Both the position numbers and the translations under genes were made by a program. Positions 52,273-59,415 of a stretch of 64,000 nucleotides of DNA are shown here, one piece after another. Source of the stretch: Marivirga tractuosa DSM 4126 (GTDB taxonomy: Bacteria > Bacteroidota > Bacteroidia > Cytophagales > Cyclobacteriaceae); the NCBI RefSeq assembly GCF_000183425.1, contig NC_014759.1, positions 3,565,001 to 3,629,000 of the forward strand, in the 5' to 3' direction. Position 1 is the first letter of the stretch, and every line of letters begins with the position of its first letter. Below the pieces are notes generated by a model that searched no databases, was not told where the DNA came from, and saw nothing but the letters and a program-made list of their open reading frames with translations.

Positions 52273-53104
52273 ATTAATTTCCAGCAGAATTAAATCATCA
52301 CTTTGGAATCAAAATTCAAAACAAACCTAATAATTCTATCTAAGAAAGGATCCAAATTAGGATGCTTTTTTGCCATTGTCATTTTCGTCCCTGGGATTAT
52401 TGGAATAGTTTCCCAAAACTCATTGCTAATTTTATTAGGGTTCGCTGGGATATTATTAATTGTGCTTATTCAAATTATTACCAGAAATAAACATAGTACG
52501 ACAAATAATATTCAAACATCCGAATTTATCGAGTTCGACCAAGCATCTTTAACAATTTATAAAAATCAGCAAGTCAATAGATTTAATTGGACAGACATGC
52601 ATGATATAGTTATAAGGATTCACGATTTTAAAGGAGAGGTATCCAGAGCTTCAGGTGAAATTTTAAATACTAGTCATGGAACCTTAAACTACATTTCTTT
52701 CAATCTCATTTCTGAAGAACATAGATATCATTTTTATTTAAAAGATTCCCAGGATAAAGAAGCCTTAATCAATTTAATTGAAAACAGTTTGAGACCAATT
52801 CTTACACAATCTAAGAGATTAAAAACATTGAATATAAGAGCTACTGATAGCTTCTATAATTAATAATGCTAACATGATATAAAACCCATTTGCTTACCAC
52901 CTTGTAGAGAATTGAGTGCTAAATAGCCCGTAATTTATGCTTGCTTTTCATAGCTGGCAACCAAAGATAGTGCGCTGGGCAAGTATGGCGCTTAATTATT
53001 CCAAGCTTTTGCAATTAATGAAGTGTATCAGTTTGTGGAGAAAGCATAAATTACTACTTTCAGTATTTCATAGCCTAGTATAGCAAACGGGTTTTATACA
53101 GGCG
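52268..53104 (+). mobile_element. Integron-like gene cassette 2
   Basis: The unit starts TTAGCATTAATT and its own repeat begins after AATAATGCTAAC; ATGCTAAC (52866-52873) is the reverse complement of GTTAGCAT (52267-52274). It holds one gene (52303-52863), 35 bp after the boundary and 4 bp before the repeat. The total length of 837 bp is close to cassette 1 (825 bp). Confidence 0.65.
52303..52863 (+). CDS. Cassette 2 protein: two-helix membrane protein with PH-like domain, unknown function
   Basis: 186 residues from a TTG start ((M)ESKFKTNLIILSKKG); no in-frame ATG exists near by. Two membrane helices lie at about 19-38 and 40-58, then a beta-rich domain (FIEFDQASLTIYKNQQVNRFNWTDMHDIVIRIHDFKGE, LNYISFNLISEEHRYHFYL) and a C-terminal helix (DKEALINLIENSLRPIL). 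The layout is the same as in the cassette 1 protein although the sequences differ, which suggests two distant members of one fold group. Function is unknown. It is the only gene of its unit and has no visible promoter. Confidence 0.65.
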   Translation: MESKFKTNLIILSKKGSKLGCFFAIVIFVPGIIGIVSQNSLLILLGFAGILLIVLIQIITRNKHSTTNNIQTSEFIEFDQASLTIYKNQQVNRFNWTDMHDIVIRIHDFKGEVSRASGEILNTSHGTLNYISFNLISEEHRYHFYLKDSQDKEALINLIENSLRPILTQSKRLKTLNIRATDSFYN

Positions 53105-53109
53105 TTAGG
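52868..53109 (+). repeat. attC-like site 2 (242 bp)
   Basis: It begins GCTAAC (52868) and ends GTTAGGT (53104-53110), the latter a perfect GTTRRRY. It is exactly as long as site 1 with about 20-25 differences, most in the loop part (for example GTGCTTTGGTC against GTGCGCTGGGC). The arms ATATAAAACCC / GGGTTTTATAC and GTAATTTATGCTT / AAGCATAAATTAC are kept. Confidence 0.65.
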
Positions 53110-53944
53110 TTTTATTTATGAGCCAGAAATTAGAGAAAAATATCACCAAAGTATTTCATGTGGCTTTATTAGCATCCTTCCTTACTATTGCTATTCCAAT
53201 AGTTTTTGCTCTTATAACTAATTACAATCAACCAACTGTAATCATCTGGTACATCGGATACGCAAACCTTTTTGTTCTATGGCCATTGATTATACTATCT
53301 CTCATTGGATCGGTTATTCTAAACTTTAAATATCATGGCTTATCTAGAGGAACCGAGAAATCCTCAGTAAGAGTAATAACTGTGATTTTGGCAGTAGCGC
53401 TAGTTTACTTAGGAACTAATGAACTTAAATTCCAAAACAACCGATTGGACGTGACCTTTAAAAACAACACATCTAAAATTATTAAGCATATTAGGTTATT
53501 TGGCAGAGGCGCGCTCACTGAACTTGATTCATTAGCGCCCAATTCTGACACAACTGTAATTTTCAGAGGTAAATCAATTCTACGGAAGATTGATAACGAC
53601 TATGAAAATGAAGTAACTCTTCTTTATTACACCGATTCAACACATTTCAGACAACCAATCCTTCAAGGTTTTGGAAGATGGAGAGTATTTAACGGACCCT
53701 TTCAACTTAACTTCTATGGTCCTGATTCTGTTGAATTAAATTACTTGGAAAAATGACAAAACCTAACATCCTGTATAAATCATGGCTGTTTGTAGGTTAA
53801 TGTGACTTCAGCTCTTTGTAGAAAGCCCGGCAATCCGTAGGATTGCCTTATTGGTGAGACTTAATTTAATAAGCCAATCCTGCGGATTGCCTCGGTAGTT
53901 AACGCAAATTTTTATACTTTTAATCAGCCACGAATTTATACAGG
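53105..53944 (+). mobile_element. Integron-like gene cassette 3
   Basis: The unit starts TTAGGTTTTATTTATG and its repeat begins AAAACCTAAC; AAACCTAAC (53759-53767) is the exact reverse complement of GTTAGGTTT (53104-53112). One gene (53118-53756) begins 13 bp after the boundary and stops 4 bp before ACCTAAC. The third repeat is of a different subtype, yet the end-to-start match holds, which is the main evidence for cassette behaviour. Confidence 0.65.
53118..53756 (+). CDS. Cassette 3 protein: membrane protein of unknown function
   Basis: 212 residues. Three or four membrane helices lie in the first half (about 12-32, 42-67 as one or two, 82-100). A C-terminal, probably extracytoplasmic, beta-rich domain follows (FKNNTSKIIKHIRLFGRG, LDSLAPNSDTTVIFRGKSILR, EVTLLYYTDSTHFRQPILQGFGRW). 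No family was recognised. The third part looks like a small Ig- or lipocalin-type ligand domain, but this is only a guess. The gene is alone in its cassette-like unit, in the same orientation as the other two. Confidence 0.65.
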   Translation: MSQKLEKNITKVFHVALLASFLTIAIPIVFALITNYNQPTVIIWYIGYANLFVLWPLIILSLIGSVILNFKYHGLSRGTEKSSVRVITVILAVALVYLGTNELKFQNNRLDVTFKNNTSKIIKHIRLFGRGALTELDSLAPNSDTTVIFRGKSILRKIDNDYENEVTLLYYTDSTHFRQPILQGFGRWRVFNGPFQLNFYGPDSVELNYLEK

Positions 53945-53950
53945 TTGGTA
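53761..53950 (+). repeat. attC-like site 3 (about 190 bp, different subtype)
   Basis: It starts ACCTAAC (53761-53767, a perfect RYYYAAC), with arms CCTGTATAAAT (53770-53780) and ATTTATACAGG (53934-53944), then GTTGGT. Inside it are GGCAATCC-gta-GGATTGCC (53829-53847) and CAATCC-tgc-GGATTG near 53875-53889. It shares only the outer elements with sites 1 and 2. Confidence 0.6.
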
Positions 53951-53984
53951 AGCATGGGGGCGAACGAAGAAATAAGAAATTTCG

Positions 53985-53992
53985 TACCTTTG
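53985..53992 (+). promoter_or_regulatory. -7 element directly before the DUF433 remnant
   Basis: TACCTTTG matches TAnnTTTG and lies only 3 bp before the ATG, so transcripts would be almost leaderless. There is no clear -33 box. A toxin-antitoxin operon with its own promoter inside an array is common in integrons. Confidence 0.4.
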
Positions 53993-53995
53993 AAT

Positions 53996-54224
53996 ATGGA
54001 ATGGAGAAAACACATAATAGCTGATGAAACTGTACTGCCTGGGAGGCCTACTGTAAAAGGAACTTGCATATCTGTTGAGCATACGCATTGGACTCCTTAC
54101 TCAAGGATGGACAGAACAACGAATTCTTGAAAATGATCCTCGAATAAATCAAGAATCACTTCAAGCTGTTTTTTCTTACATTCAGGAATGCTTAAAGGAC
54201 GGACTTTTATACATTAATTCTTAA
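53996..54224 (+). pseudogene. DUF433 antitoxin-like gene, frameshifted
   Basis: Starting at the ATG at 53996 the frame reads MEWRKHIIADETVLPGRPTV then KGTCISVEHT, the typical start of DUF433 proteins. It then goes wrong near 54083. In another frame the protein continues IGLLTQGWTEQRILENDPRI and ends ECLKDGLLYINS at a stop at 54222. The break is explained by loss of 2 bp (or gain of 1) near CATACGCATT. DUF433 proteins are antitoxin partners of DUF5615 PIN-like toxins. It starts about 50 bp after the third attC-like site. Confidence 0.75.
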
Positions 54225-54235
54225 ATTCACCCAAC

Positions 54236-54370
54236 TTGAAGTATCTAGCTAATGAGAATGTGCCATTCTCCAGTTTCACCCAGGCCTACTACAGTATTTC
54301 GATAGCGTCCATTTAAATCCTAATGATTCTTAGAAGGAAATATTTAACGAAAAAAGGGTAAAGAGCTTTT
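54236..54370 (+). pseudogene. DUF5615 PIN-like toxin remnant
   Basis: From a TTG at 54236 the sequence reads (M)KYLANENVPFSSFTQAYY then SISIASI and a stop. In the next frame it goes on NPNDS, stop, KEIFNEKRVKSF. The start K-x-L-A-x-E-N-V-P is that of DUF5615 toxins (usually LADENVP, with an acidic residue where Asn stands here). An internal deletion, a frameshift and a stop make it dead. It pairs with the frameshifted DUF433 gene. Confidence 0.55.
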
Positions 54371-54487
54371 AAATATTAACTCGCTAATAAAGTTACACAA
54401 TCTAGCCTCGTTACATAATATGCCGGCCAGTACTATAAAAAGAGAAAACACTATTCTCTTCTTGAGTTAATTTTCGTAGTTTGTAAC
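54371..54487. other. Short intergenic region
   Basis: Contains a weak AGAGAA/TTCTCT hairpin around 54441-54462 and no gene. I could not find a fourth attC-like repeat here, so the right end of the array is not defined. Confidence 0.35.
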
Positions 54488-55258
54488 ATGAATTGGATTC
54501 CAACTATACCTTTCATTTGCCTACTTCTCTCAAGCTCTATTGCAGATGCACAGGAAAAAGAATTAGCGGTTGATCCTGATTTGGCCAAAAATGCGGAAAA
54601 ATATGAGGTAAAATATAAAGCTTATAGGGTTGGAAGTATGCCTAGGTACCGATTTGGTTCTTTCAAAGTGGTAGCAGGAAAAGCAGGATGGACACAGACT
54701 TCACGGCTTTCTAAAATATGGAGTACCGAGGTCAAATTACTTAGTGAAAATAAATCTCATTTTAACCTAGTCAATGGCCAGGGAGACACCGCACGGGTAA
54801 GCACCTTTTTTTATGTTAGCACTCAATATGAGGAAAGTATAACGCTCTTTTCATCCTCTTTTATCAATTTAGCCATTGGTGAGGACGGAAATTTTAAAGA
54901 AGAGGCGCTTTTTACGGCAAGTATATCCTTGGATTCAGTTCATGATGAATGGTTATTACGCTTGAATGCTGTCGAAAATGAATCGCAGTATATAGAAACA
55001 TACAGCCTACTAACGAATGGAGTCCGCAAAATAGTCTTAAAACACATTTATACTGATTTTAAAAAAGGTTTTTTCAATGCGCCTGCCCTTGGTTATGAAT
55101 TTTGGGAAGCAGGTGAGGCTATAGGAGCAGTCAAGTATTTCCCTGGTAAGATGGGCTATAATGCAGTCTGGTTAAGGAAAAAAATATCTGAAGATGAGAA
55201 ATTACTTTTGGCAGCTGCTGCTACAACGATTCTATTTTTGAAAAGTACGAATGATTGA
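54488..55258 (+). CDS. Secreted protein of unknown function
   Basis: 256 residues with a signal peptide (MNWIPTIPFICLLLSSSIADAQ, cleavage near 21-22). The mature protein has many beta-strand-like segments (YEVKYKAYRVGSMPRYRFGSFKVV; HFNLVNGQGDTARVSTFFYVSTQYEESITLFSSS) and repeatedly alternates aromatic and polar residues. The LTNGVRKIVLKHIYTDFKKGFFNAPALGYEFW part looks like the outer strands of a DUF6134/DUF3108-like fold, but this is uncertain. It follows the decayed toxin-antitoxin pair and may or may not belong to the array. Confidence 0.55.
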   Translation: MNWIPTIPFICLLLSSSIADAQEKELAVDPDLAKNAEKYEVKYKAYRVGSMPRYRFGSFKVVAGKAGWTQTSRLSKIWSTEVKLLSENKSHFNLVNGQGDTARVSTFFYVSTQYEESITLFSSSFINLAIGEDGNFKEEALFTASISLDSVHDEWLLRLNAVENESQYIETYSLLTNGVRKIVLKHIYTDFKKGFFNAPALGYEFWEAGEAIGAVKYFPGKMGYNAVWLRKKISEDEKLLLAAAATTILFLKSTND

Positions 55259-55855
55259 TACATCAAGAGGTAGCTATGTAGCATAAGTTCATTATTGAAA
55301 AATATGATGCTTTAAAGATTACGATGGCTCAAAGGAGCTTCTAAAAGTGCGGGATCTGCATGGGGAGATTATTAGGTTTATTTATCGAATTGCACTGCAA
55401 AAATCTCCTTCCTTTTTGACCCACAGCAACAAGTAATTATGTGTTTGCTCCAGACAATTCATCATTTCTTCGTTGGTGTTTTCATCAACCAGTAATCTTT
55501 ATCCACTTTCACACTTCCTTCTGCTTCCGATTTAAAGGCTCAACATAGATGGGTAAGGTAAAGAGACATCGTTTACAAAAGTTAAAGGGACATGGTTTAC
55601 ACTTTTTAAGCAGTAATTTGATTTAAAAATCAGATTGTTATTCCTTGGAAGATCAACAAATACTGGGTAACTATCTTAAAGCATCGGATGAATCTCGTAA
55701 AGCTATTTACTCATAAACTTAAGAGCTAAACGGATAGGCTGTTAAAACCGAATGATTAACTAGCTATTGTTCAAATTATATTGACCTACAAATAATGCAC
55801 TATTTCAAATAAAACGGAATTTAGAGTATATTCGCAATTAGTCAGAAAAGAACCA
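55259..55855. other. Long intergenic region with direct repeats and gene debris
   Basis: No intact gene. A 17-bp direct repeat, AAAGAGACATCGTTTAC (55560-55576) and AAAGGGACATGGTTTAC (55584-55600), differs at two positions with starts 24 bp apart; such 'gacatggtttac' repeats resemble subterminal sequences of some insertion elements. On the minus strand, between about 55390 and 55500, a frame reads LLVDENTNEEMMNCLEQTHN then YLLLWVKKEGDFCSAIR before a stop, with no proper start, so it is probably a gene remnant. Confidence 0.45.
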
Positions 55856-56365
55856 ATGAACCACAACCTAGAATCTATCAAAAACAGCATTTACGATAAA
55901 TGTGGTTTTCAACTTTCAGATTTTAAAACCGAGAAAGAAAGCGAAGATTATGACGCTTGTGGGTTTAAATTGAATGAGTTAAATGTTATCAGTAGAAGTG
56001 CAAAATTAACACCCAAGAAAGCAGGTCAATTTGTTACTTTTTGGAAGCGATGTGGGAATGGGCCTATAGAACCTTATCATGAAACTGATCCATTTGATTT
56101 ACTCGTAGTGAATGTTAAGGCTGGAGATAACTCCGGACAATTTGTTTTTCCTAAATCAGTACTAATTGAAAAAGAGATAATTTCCTCAAGCAAAAAAGGA
56201 GGTAAAAGAGCGATTCGGGTTTATCCTATTTGGGATGTAGCTAAAAGTAAACAAGCTGAACGAACTCAAAAATGGCAACTTAAATATTTTTATGAAATTG
56301 GAGAGACAGCTGACATTGAAAAGGTCAAAGGCTTATATGGTTTAAAAAACTATATCAATTCTTAA
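55856..56365 (+). CDS. MepB family protein
   Basis: 169 residues. The core VISRSAKLTPKKAGQFVTFWKRCGNGPIEPYHETDPFDLLVV, followed by GQFVFPKSVLIEKEIISSSKKGGKRAIRVYP, matches the MepB family, found beside the MepA multidrug pump in Staphylococcus and scattered in other bacteria. The biochemical role is unknown. It stands alone, between a debris-rich gap and an oxidoreductase gene. Confidence 0.82.
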   Translation: MNHNLESIKNSIYDKCGFQLSDFKTEKESEDYDACGFKLNELNVISRSAKLTPKKAGQFVTFWKRCGNGPIEPYHETDPFDLLVVNVKAGDNSGQFVFPKSVLIEKEIISSSKKGGKRAIRVYPIWDVAKSKQAERTQKWQLKYFYEIGETADIEKVKGLYGLKNYINS

Positions 56366-56462
56366 GAATTCAACGTACTGAGGTCTAGATTTAAACCTTA
56401 TCAAACTGAGCAAATACTAAGTTTAAGTTTTGATTACAAGCACTCAAAAAAACATCAACTAA

Positions 56463-57047
56463 ATGAACCAAAAGAAAATTCTACTTATAAACGGGCACCC
56501 TGATGAGGAAAGCTTCAATTTTGGCTTGTCACAAGCGTATAAAACAGGTGTGGAAAGATCAGGTGCTGAACTTCGAGAAATTAAAATTAGAGAGTTAGAT
56601 TTTAATCCTAATCTGAAATTTGGATACCGAAAAAGAACTGAGCTAGAACCCGATTTATTAGAAGCTCAAATCAACTTAAAATGGGCTGATCATATAGTCT
56701 GGGTTTATCCAGTCTGGTGGGGTTCAGTCCCTGCAATTATGAAGGGCTTTCTGGATCGTGTTTTGTTGCCAGGTTTTGCATTCAAAATTAGAGAAGACTC
56801 TCTGTGGTGGGATAAGTATTTAAAAGGAAAGACATCAAGATTGATTTGTACCATGGATCAACCAGCTTGGTATTATTCAATTTATAATGGGGCTCCAAGC
56901 CATAAGGCTATGAAAAAATTGACTATGGAATTTGTAGGTGTGAGGTCAGTGAAAATAACATCAATAGGGCCTATAAAACAATCTTCTGAAAAATTCAGAG
57001 CTAAATGGCTGAGGAAAGTGGAGCAATTAGGAGAGAAAAACAAATAG
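56463..57047 (+). CDS. NAD(P)H-dependent flavodoxin-fold oxidoreductase
   Basis: 194 residues of the MdaB/KefF/NQO1-like family. It starts KKILLINGHPDEESFNFGLSQAY (phosphate-binding loop for FMN/FAD), then WADHIVWVYPVWWGSVPAIMKGFLDRVLLPGFAF, the central signature, and TMDQPAWYYSIYNGAPSHKAMK. It probably reduces quinones or quinone-like electrophiles by two electrons. It has no operon partner. Confidence 0.88.
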   Translation: MNQKKILLINGHPDEESFNFGLSQAYKTGVERSGAELREIKIRELDFNPNLKFGYRKRTELEPDLLEAQINLKWADHIVWVYPVWWGSVPAIMKGFLDRVLLPGFAFKIREDSLWWDKYLKGKTSRLICTMDQPAWYYSIYNGAPSHKAMKKLTMEFVGVRSVKITSIGPIKQSSEKFRAKWLRKVEQLGEKNK

Positions 57048-57355
57048 TTCTACGGGTTTAAAAGTGAGGCTTAGGAAACCTATTGATTATTTCAAGGCAA
57101 TGCTAAAGTTCATCTGAGTATTTAACAATTAGAATAGCAAGAGACTTGGGTTTTAGTATGTTTTATAGCAAAAAGTCTGATTTTGCTTATCTATTCCAAC
57201 TTGACACACTGAAAATGAAAATCTTATAAAGCATATTTTATCGGTTCAGATTTTCTCTTATTCTTCTAAAGTCTCCTTTCATTTTAGGCATTATATTAAT
57301 GTTATAATTCCAGATTTTTTAGCTAAATTAATTTCGTAAACATAAAACTAGGACT
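57048..57355. other. Intergenic region, nothing recognised
   Basis: AT-rich, without an open frame or clear repeat. It must carry the promoter for the VOC gene; no convincing TTTG / TAnnTTTG pair was seen. Confidence 0.3.
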
Positions 57356-57727
57356 ATGAAATTAGGAGCATTTTCAGTGAGTTTAGCAGTTAAAGATATT
57401 AAATTATCGAAAGCATTTTATGAGAAATTAGGTTTCTCTGTATTGAGTGGGGATTTAGAGAAGAATTATCTTATCATGAAAAATGAGGATTCTTTAATTG
57501 GCTTGTTTCAAGGCATGTTTGAAAATAATATTTTGACCTTTAATCCTGGATGGGACACTAATGGTAACGAAATTGAAAGTTATGATGATGTAAGAACAAT
57601 AGAGCAAGATTTAGAAAGTAAAGGAGTTCAGTTTGACCAGAAAACCGAAGCTGGTGAAAGCGGACCTGCTCATTTTGTTATTACTGATCCGGATGGAAAT
57701 ACGATTTTGGTGGATCAGCATATTTGA
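57356..57727 (+). CDS. VOC (glyoxalase/bleomycin-resistance) superfamily protein
   Basis: 123 residues, a two-module VOC protein: module one VSLAVKDIKLSKAFYEKLGFSVLSG, module two FDQKTEAGESGPAHFVITDPDGNTILVDQH, the last part being the usual end of this fold. Metal-binding positions are not clearly complete (no obvious N-terminal His), so it may bind a ligand rather than act as a glyoxalase. It stands alone. Confidence 0.88.
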   Translation: MKLGAFSVSLAVKDIKLSKAFYEKLGFSVLSGDLEKNYLIMKNEDSLIGLFQGMFENNILTFNPGWDTNGNEIESYDDVRTIEQDLESKGVQFDQKTEAGESGPAHFVITDPDGNTILVDQHI

Positions 57728-57860
57728 TTTTAACCATGGCATAACATAATGTCTGTTCTATATTGATTTTCTATGCTGAAATTTTGGGATGTGCTGCGTT
57801 TAGATTTTTCCTTTGCATATATTTATTCATTAAAATAGTAATCCTAACAATCTTTAAACC

Positions 57861-58418
57861 ATGAAAGCTAAATCTGCTGAAAATTCAAGAACAACCATCA
57901 CGGAATTGATGATTCCTTCTTATGCCAATTTCGGAGGTAAAATTCATGGTGGTATCCTTCTTTCTTTAATGGATAAGGTTGCATATGCAACGGCTACCAA
58001 GCATAGTGGCGCTTATTGTGTGACAGTATCAGTTGATAATGTAGATTTCCTTCAGCCAGTGGAGGTAGGGGAATTAGTTTCGATGATGGCATCAGTAAAT
58101 TATGTAGGTAATTCCAGTATGGTTATTGGTATTAAAGTGATAGCAGAAAATGTGAAAACTGGCTTGGTAAAGCACACCAATACCAGTTATTTTACTATGG
58201 TGGCTAAAAATGATGATGGCGGTCTAATGACTGTTCCCTCGCTAATTTTAAATACGAAAGATGATGTGAGGCGATTTGCAGAAGCCGTTAAAAGAAAACA
58301 ATTAAGAAAGGGCTATCAAGAACAAATGGAAGCAGAAAAGTCAGCTTTCACTTTTGAAAAGCAAAAGGAATTAATTTCAAATCAGCGGTGCGAAGTTCAT
58401 ATTAAAGAAAAAAAGTAA
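57861..58418 (+). CDS. Acyl-CoA thioesterase, hotdog fold (YciA/BACH type)
   Basis: 185 residues. The hotdog signature is MIPSYANFGGKIHGGILLSLMDKVAYATATKHSG, with the conserved N/D-FGGKIHGG and catalytic Asp in LMDK, then VDNVDFLQPVEVGELVSMMASVNYVGNSSMVIGI. A C-terminal extension (about 135-185) is helical and charged. It hydrolyses acyl-CoA; chain-length preference is not known. Confidence 0.9.
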   Translation: MKAKSAENSRTTITELMIPSYANFGGKIHGGILLSLMDKVAYATATKHSGAYCVTVSVDNVDFLQPVEVGELVSMMASVNYVGNSSMVIGIKVIAENVKTGLVKHTNTSYFTMVAKNDDGGLMTVPSLILNTKDDVRRFAEAVKRKQLRKGYQEQMEAEKSAFTFEKQKELISNQRCEVHIKEKK

Positions 58419-58461
58419 GCCTTTTATATTTTGAAAAGCTTACTTTTTCAGATTTGCTTGT

Positions 58462-58872
58462 TTATGCTTGTTTCGATTTCAACCATTCTTTGGCTTCTTC
58501 AACGGTCTTAAATGTTGCCATTTCCAAATGTCCGCCTATGTTCATGTTTAATTCTTTGGCAGACATTTCTGAAAAAGTGTTTTGAGATACTACGTGAGCG
58601 TAATATTTAAGTCCGGCTTCAATAACTTTAGGAATCAATACTGATTCAATCCAATCCATCGCTTGAGTCCACGGACCTGTTGATTTACTGTCATCATTTA
58701 ACAAATACGGACATTTTGTTTTTTTAACTAAATCAGTAAAATCTAGGCCCCAGCTTTTTATGGCGTCAACATTGGCATAACCTTCCCAATCGCAAAAAAT
58801 CCAATTATTCTCTTCCTGATACTCTGTCTTACATATAACTCTGTCAAGGTTGTTTTTGGTATTAAATTTCAT
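58462..58872 (-). CDS. SpoIIAA/STAS-like small protein of unknown function
   Basis: 136 residues, soluble. The pattern NWIFCDWEGYANVDAIKSWGLDFTDLVKKTKCPYLLNDDSKSTGPW, then AMDWIESVLIPKVIEAGLKYYAHVV and a final KTVEEAKEWLKSK helix, looks like the SpoIIAA-like fold common in Bacteroidetes (often in 138-145 residue proteins). Function is unknown. It is convergent with the thioesterase gene; no strong terminator lies in the 43-bp gap, though AAAGCTTACTTTTT follows. Confidence 0.65.
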   Translation of the reverse strand: MKFNTKNNLDRVICKTEYQEENNWIFCDWEGYANVDAIKSWGLDFTDLVKKTKCPYLLNDDSKSTGPWTQAMDWIESVLIPKVIEAGLKYYAHVVSQNTFSEMSAKELNMNIGGHLEMATFKTVEEAKEWLKSKQA

Positions 58873-58956
58873 TTCAATAAAGTAGTTTTAAAGTTTAACA
58901 TAGGTTTAATTTAATATTTAAAACAAATAAACTAAAATATTAAGAACCATAAAGTT

Positions 58957-58964
58957 TATATTTG
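58957..58964 (+). promoter_or_regulatory. Possible -7 element
   Basis: TATATTTG matches TAnnTTTG and lies 58 bp before the ATG of the gene at 59023. No good -33 box is seen. Confidence 0.35.
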
Positions 58965-59022
58965 ATTCGTTTAATACATAAGTGGTAAATTTTTTCAATT
59001 CCAACTAATTAAGAAAATACAT

Positions 59023-59409
59023 ATGAGAAAGATAATTTTAATGATTTCGGCAGTTGTTATTGGATTGATATTCTACTCCTTGTTTGAAACCGAAAATATT
59101 AATTCACTGGAAGGTAATTTCAAGGAACTGGCCTTCGAAAGAAATAAAAATAACACAGGCCCAGTTCATCGAGTATATGTATATTCCATTGAAGATACTT
59201 TGTGGTCAGAAATGAAGAAGCATGCAGATTTATTACCTCATACCAAATATGGAACCACCGAGGTTTTCTATTTTTTGGAAAATAGTGTTTCAGATTTCCA
59301 ACTTACCCTTAGCATAAAAGGAGTCAATCTGGAAGCCCATCCCTACTGCATAGCTTATGCTGTTAAAGATGGTCAATCTAGATTAAAGTTCGATCAGGAT
59401 CCTTTCTAA
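59023..59409 (+). CDS. Membrane-anchored or secreted small protein, unknown function
   Basis: 128 residues with an N-terminal hydrophobic segment (IILMISAVVIGLIFYSLF, residues 4-21) and no clear cleavage site. The remaining part has LAFERNKNNTGPVHRVYVYSIEDTLWSEMKKHADLLPHTKYGTTEVFYFLENSVSDFQLTLSI, resembling small periplasmic Bacteroidetes proteins of unknown role. It is convergent with a flavin reductase gene, 6 bp away. Confidence 0.65.
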   Translation: MRKIILMISAVVIGLIFYSLFETENINSLEGNFKELAFERNKNNTGPVHRVYVYSIEDTLWSEMKKHADLLPHTKYGTTEVFYFLENSVSDFQLTLSIKGVNLEAHPYCIAYAVKDGQSRLKFDQDPF

Positions 59410-59415
59410 AGTTAT

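Noticed and set aside
52031..53109. The 242-bp repeats as a CRISPR or simple MITE pair
   Set aside because: There are only two copies with gene-sized spacers, and the ends covary with the gene unit starts, which fits cassettes better. A MITE origin is not fully excluded.
53945..54130. Intact 61-residue protein including the DUF433 start
   Set aside because: The last 15 residues are frameshift product; the real C-terminus is in another frame, so it is called a pseudogene.
54229..54235. ACCCAAC as the start of a fourth attC-like repeat
   Set aside because: It matches RYYYAAC, but only four bases fit the expected complement of TTGGTAAGC, and no matching right arm follows; the DUF5615 start lies directly behind it.
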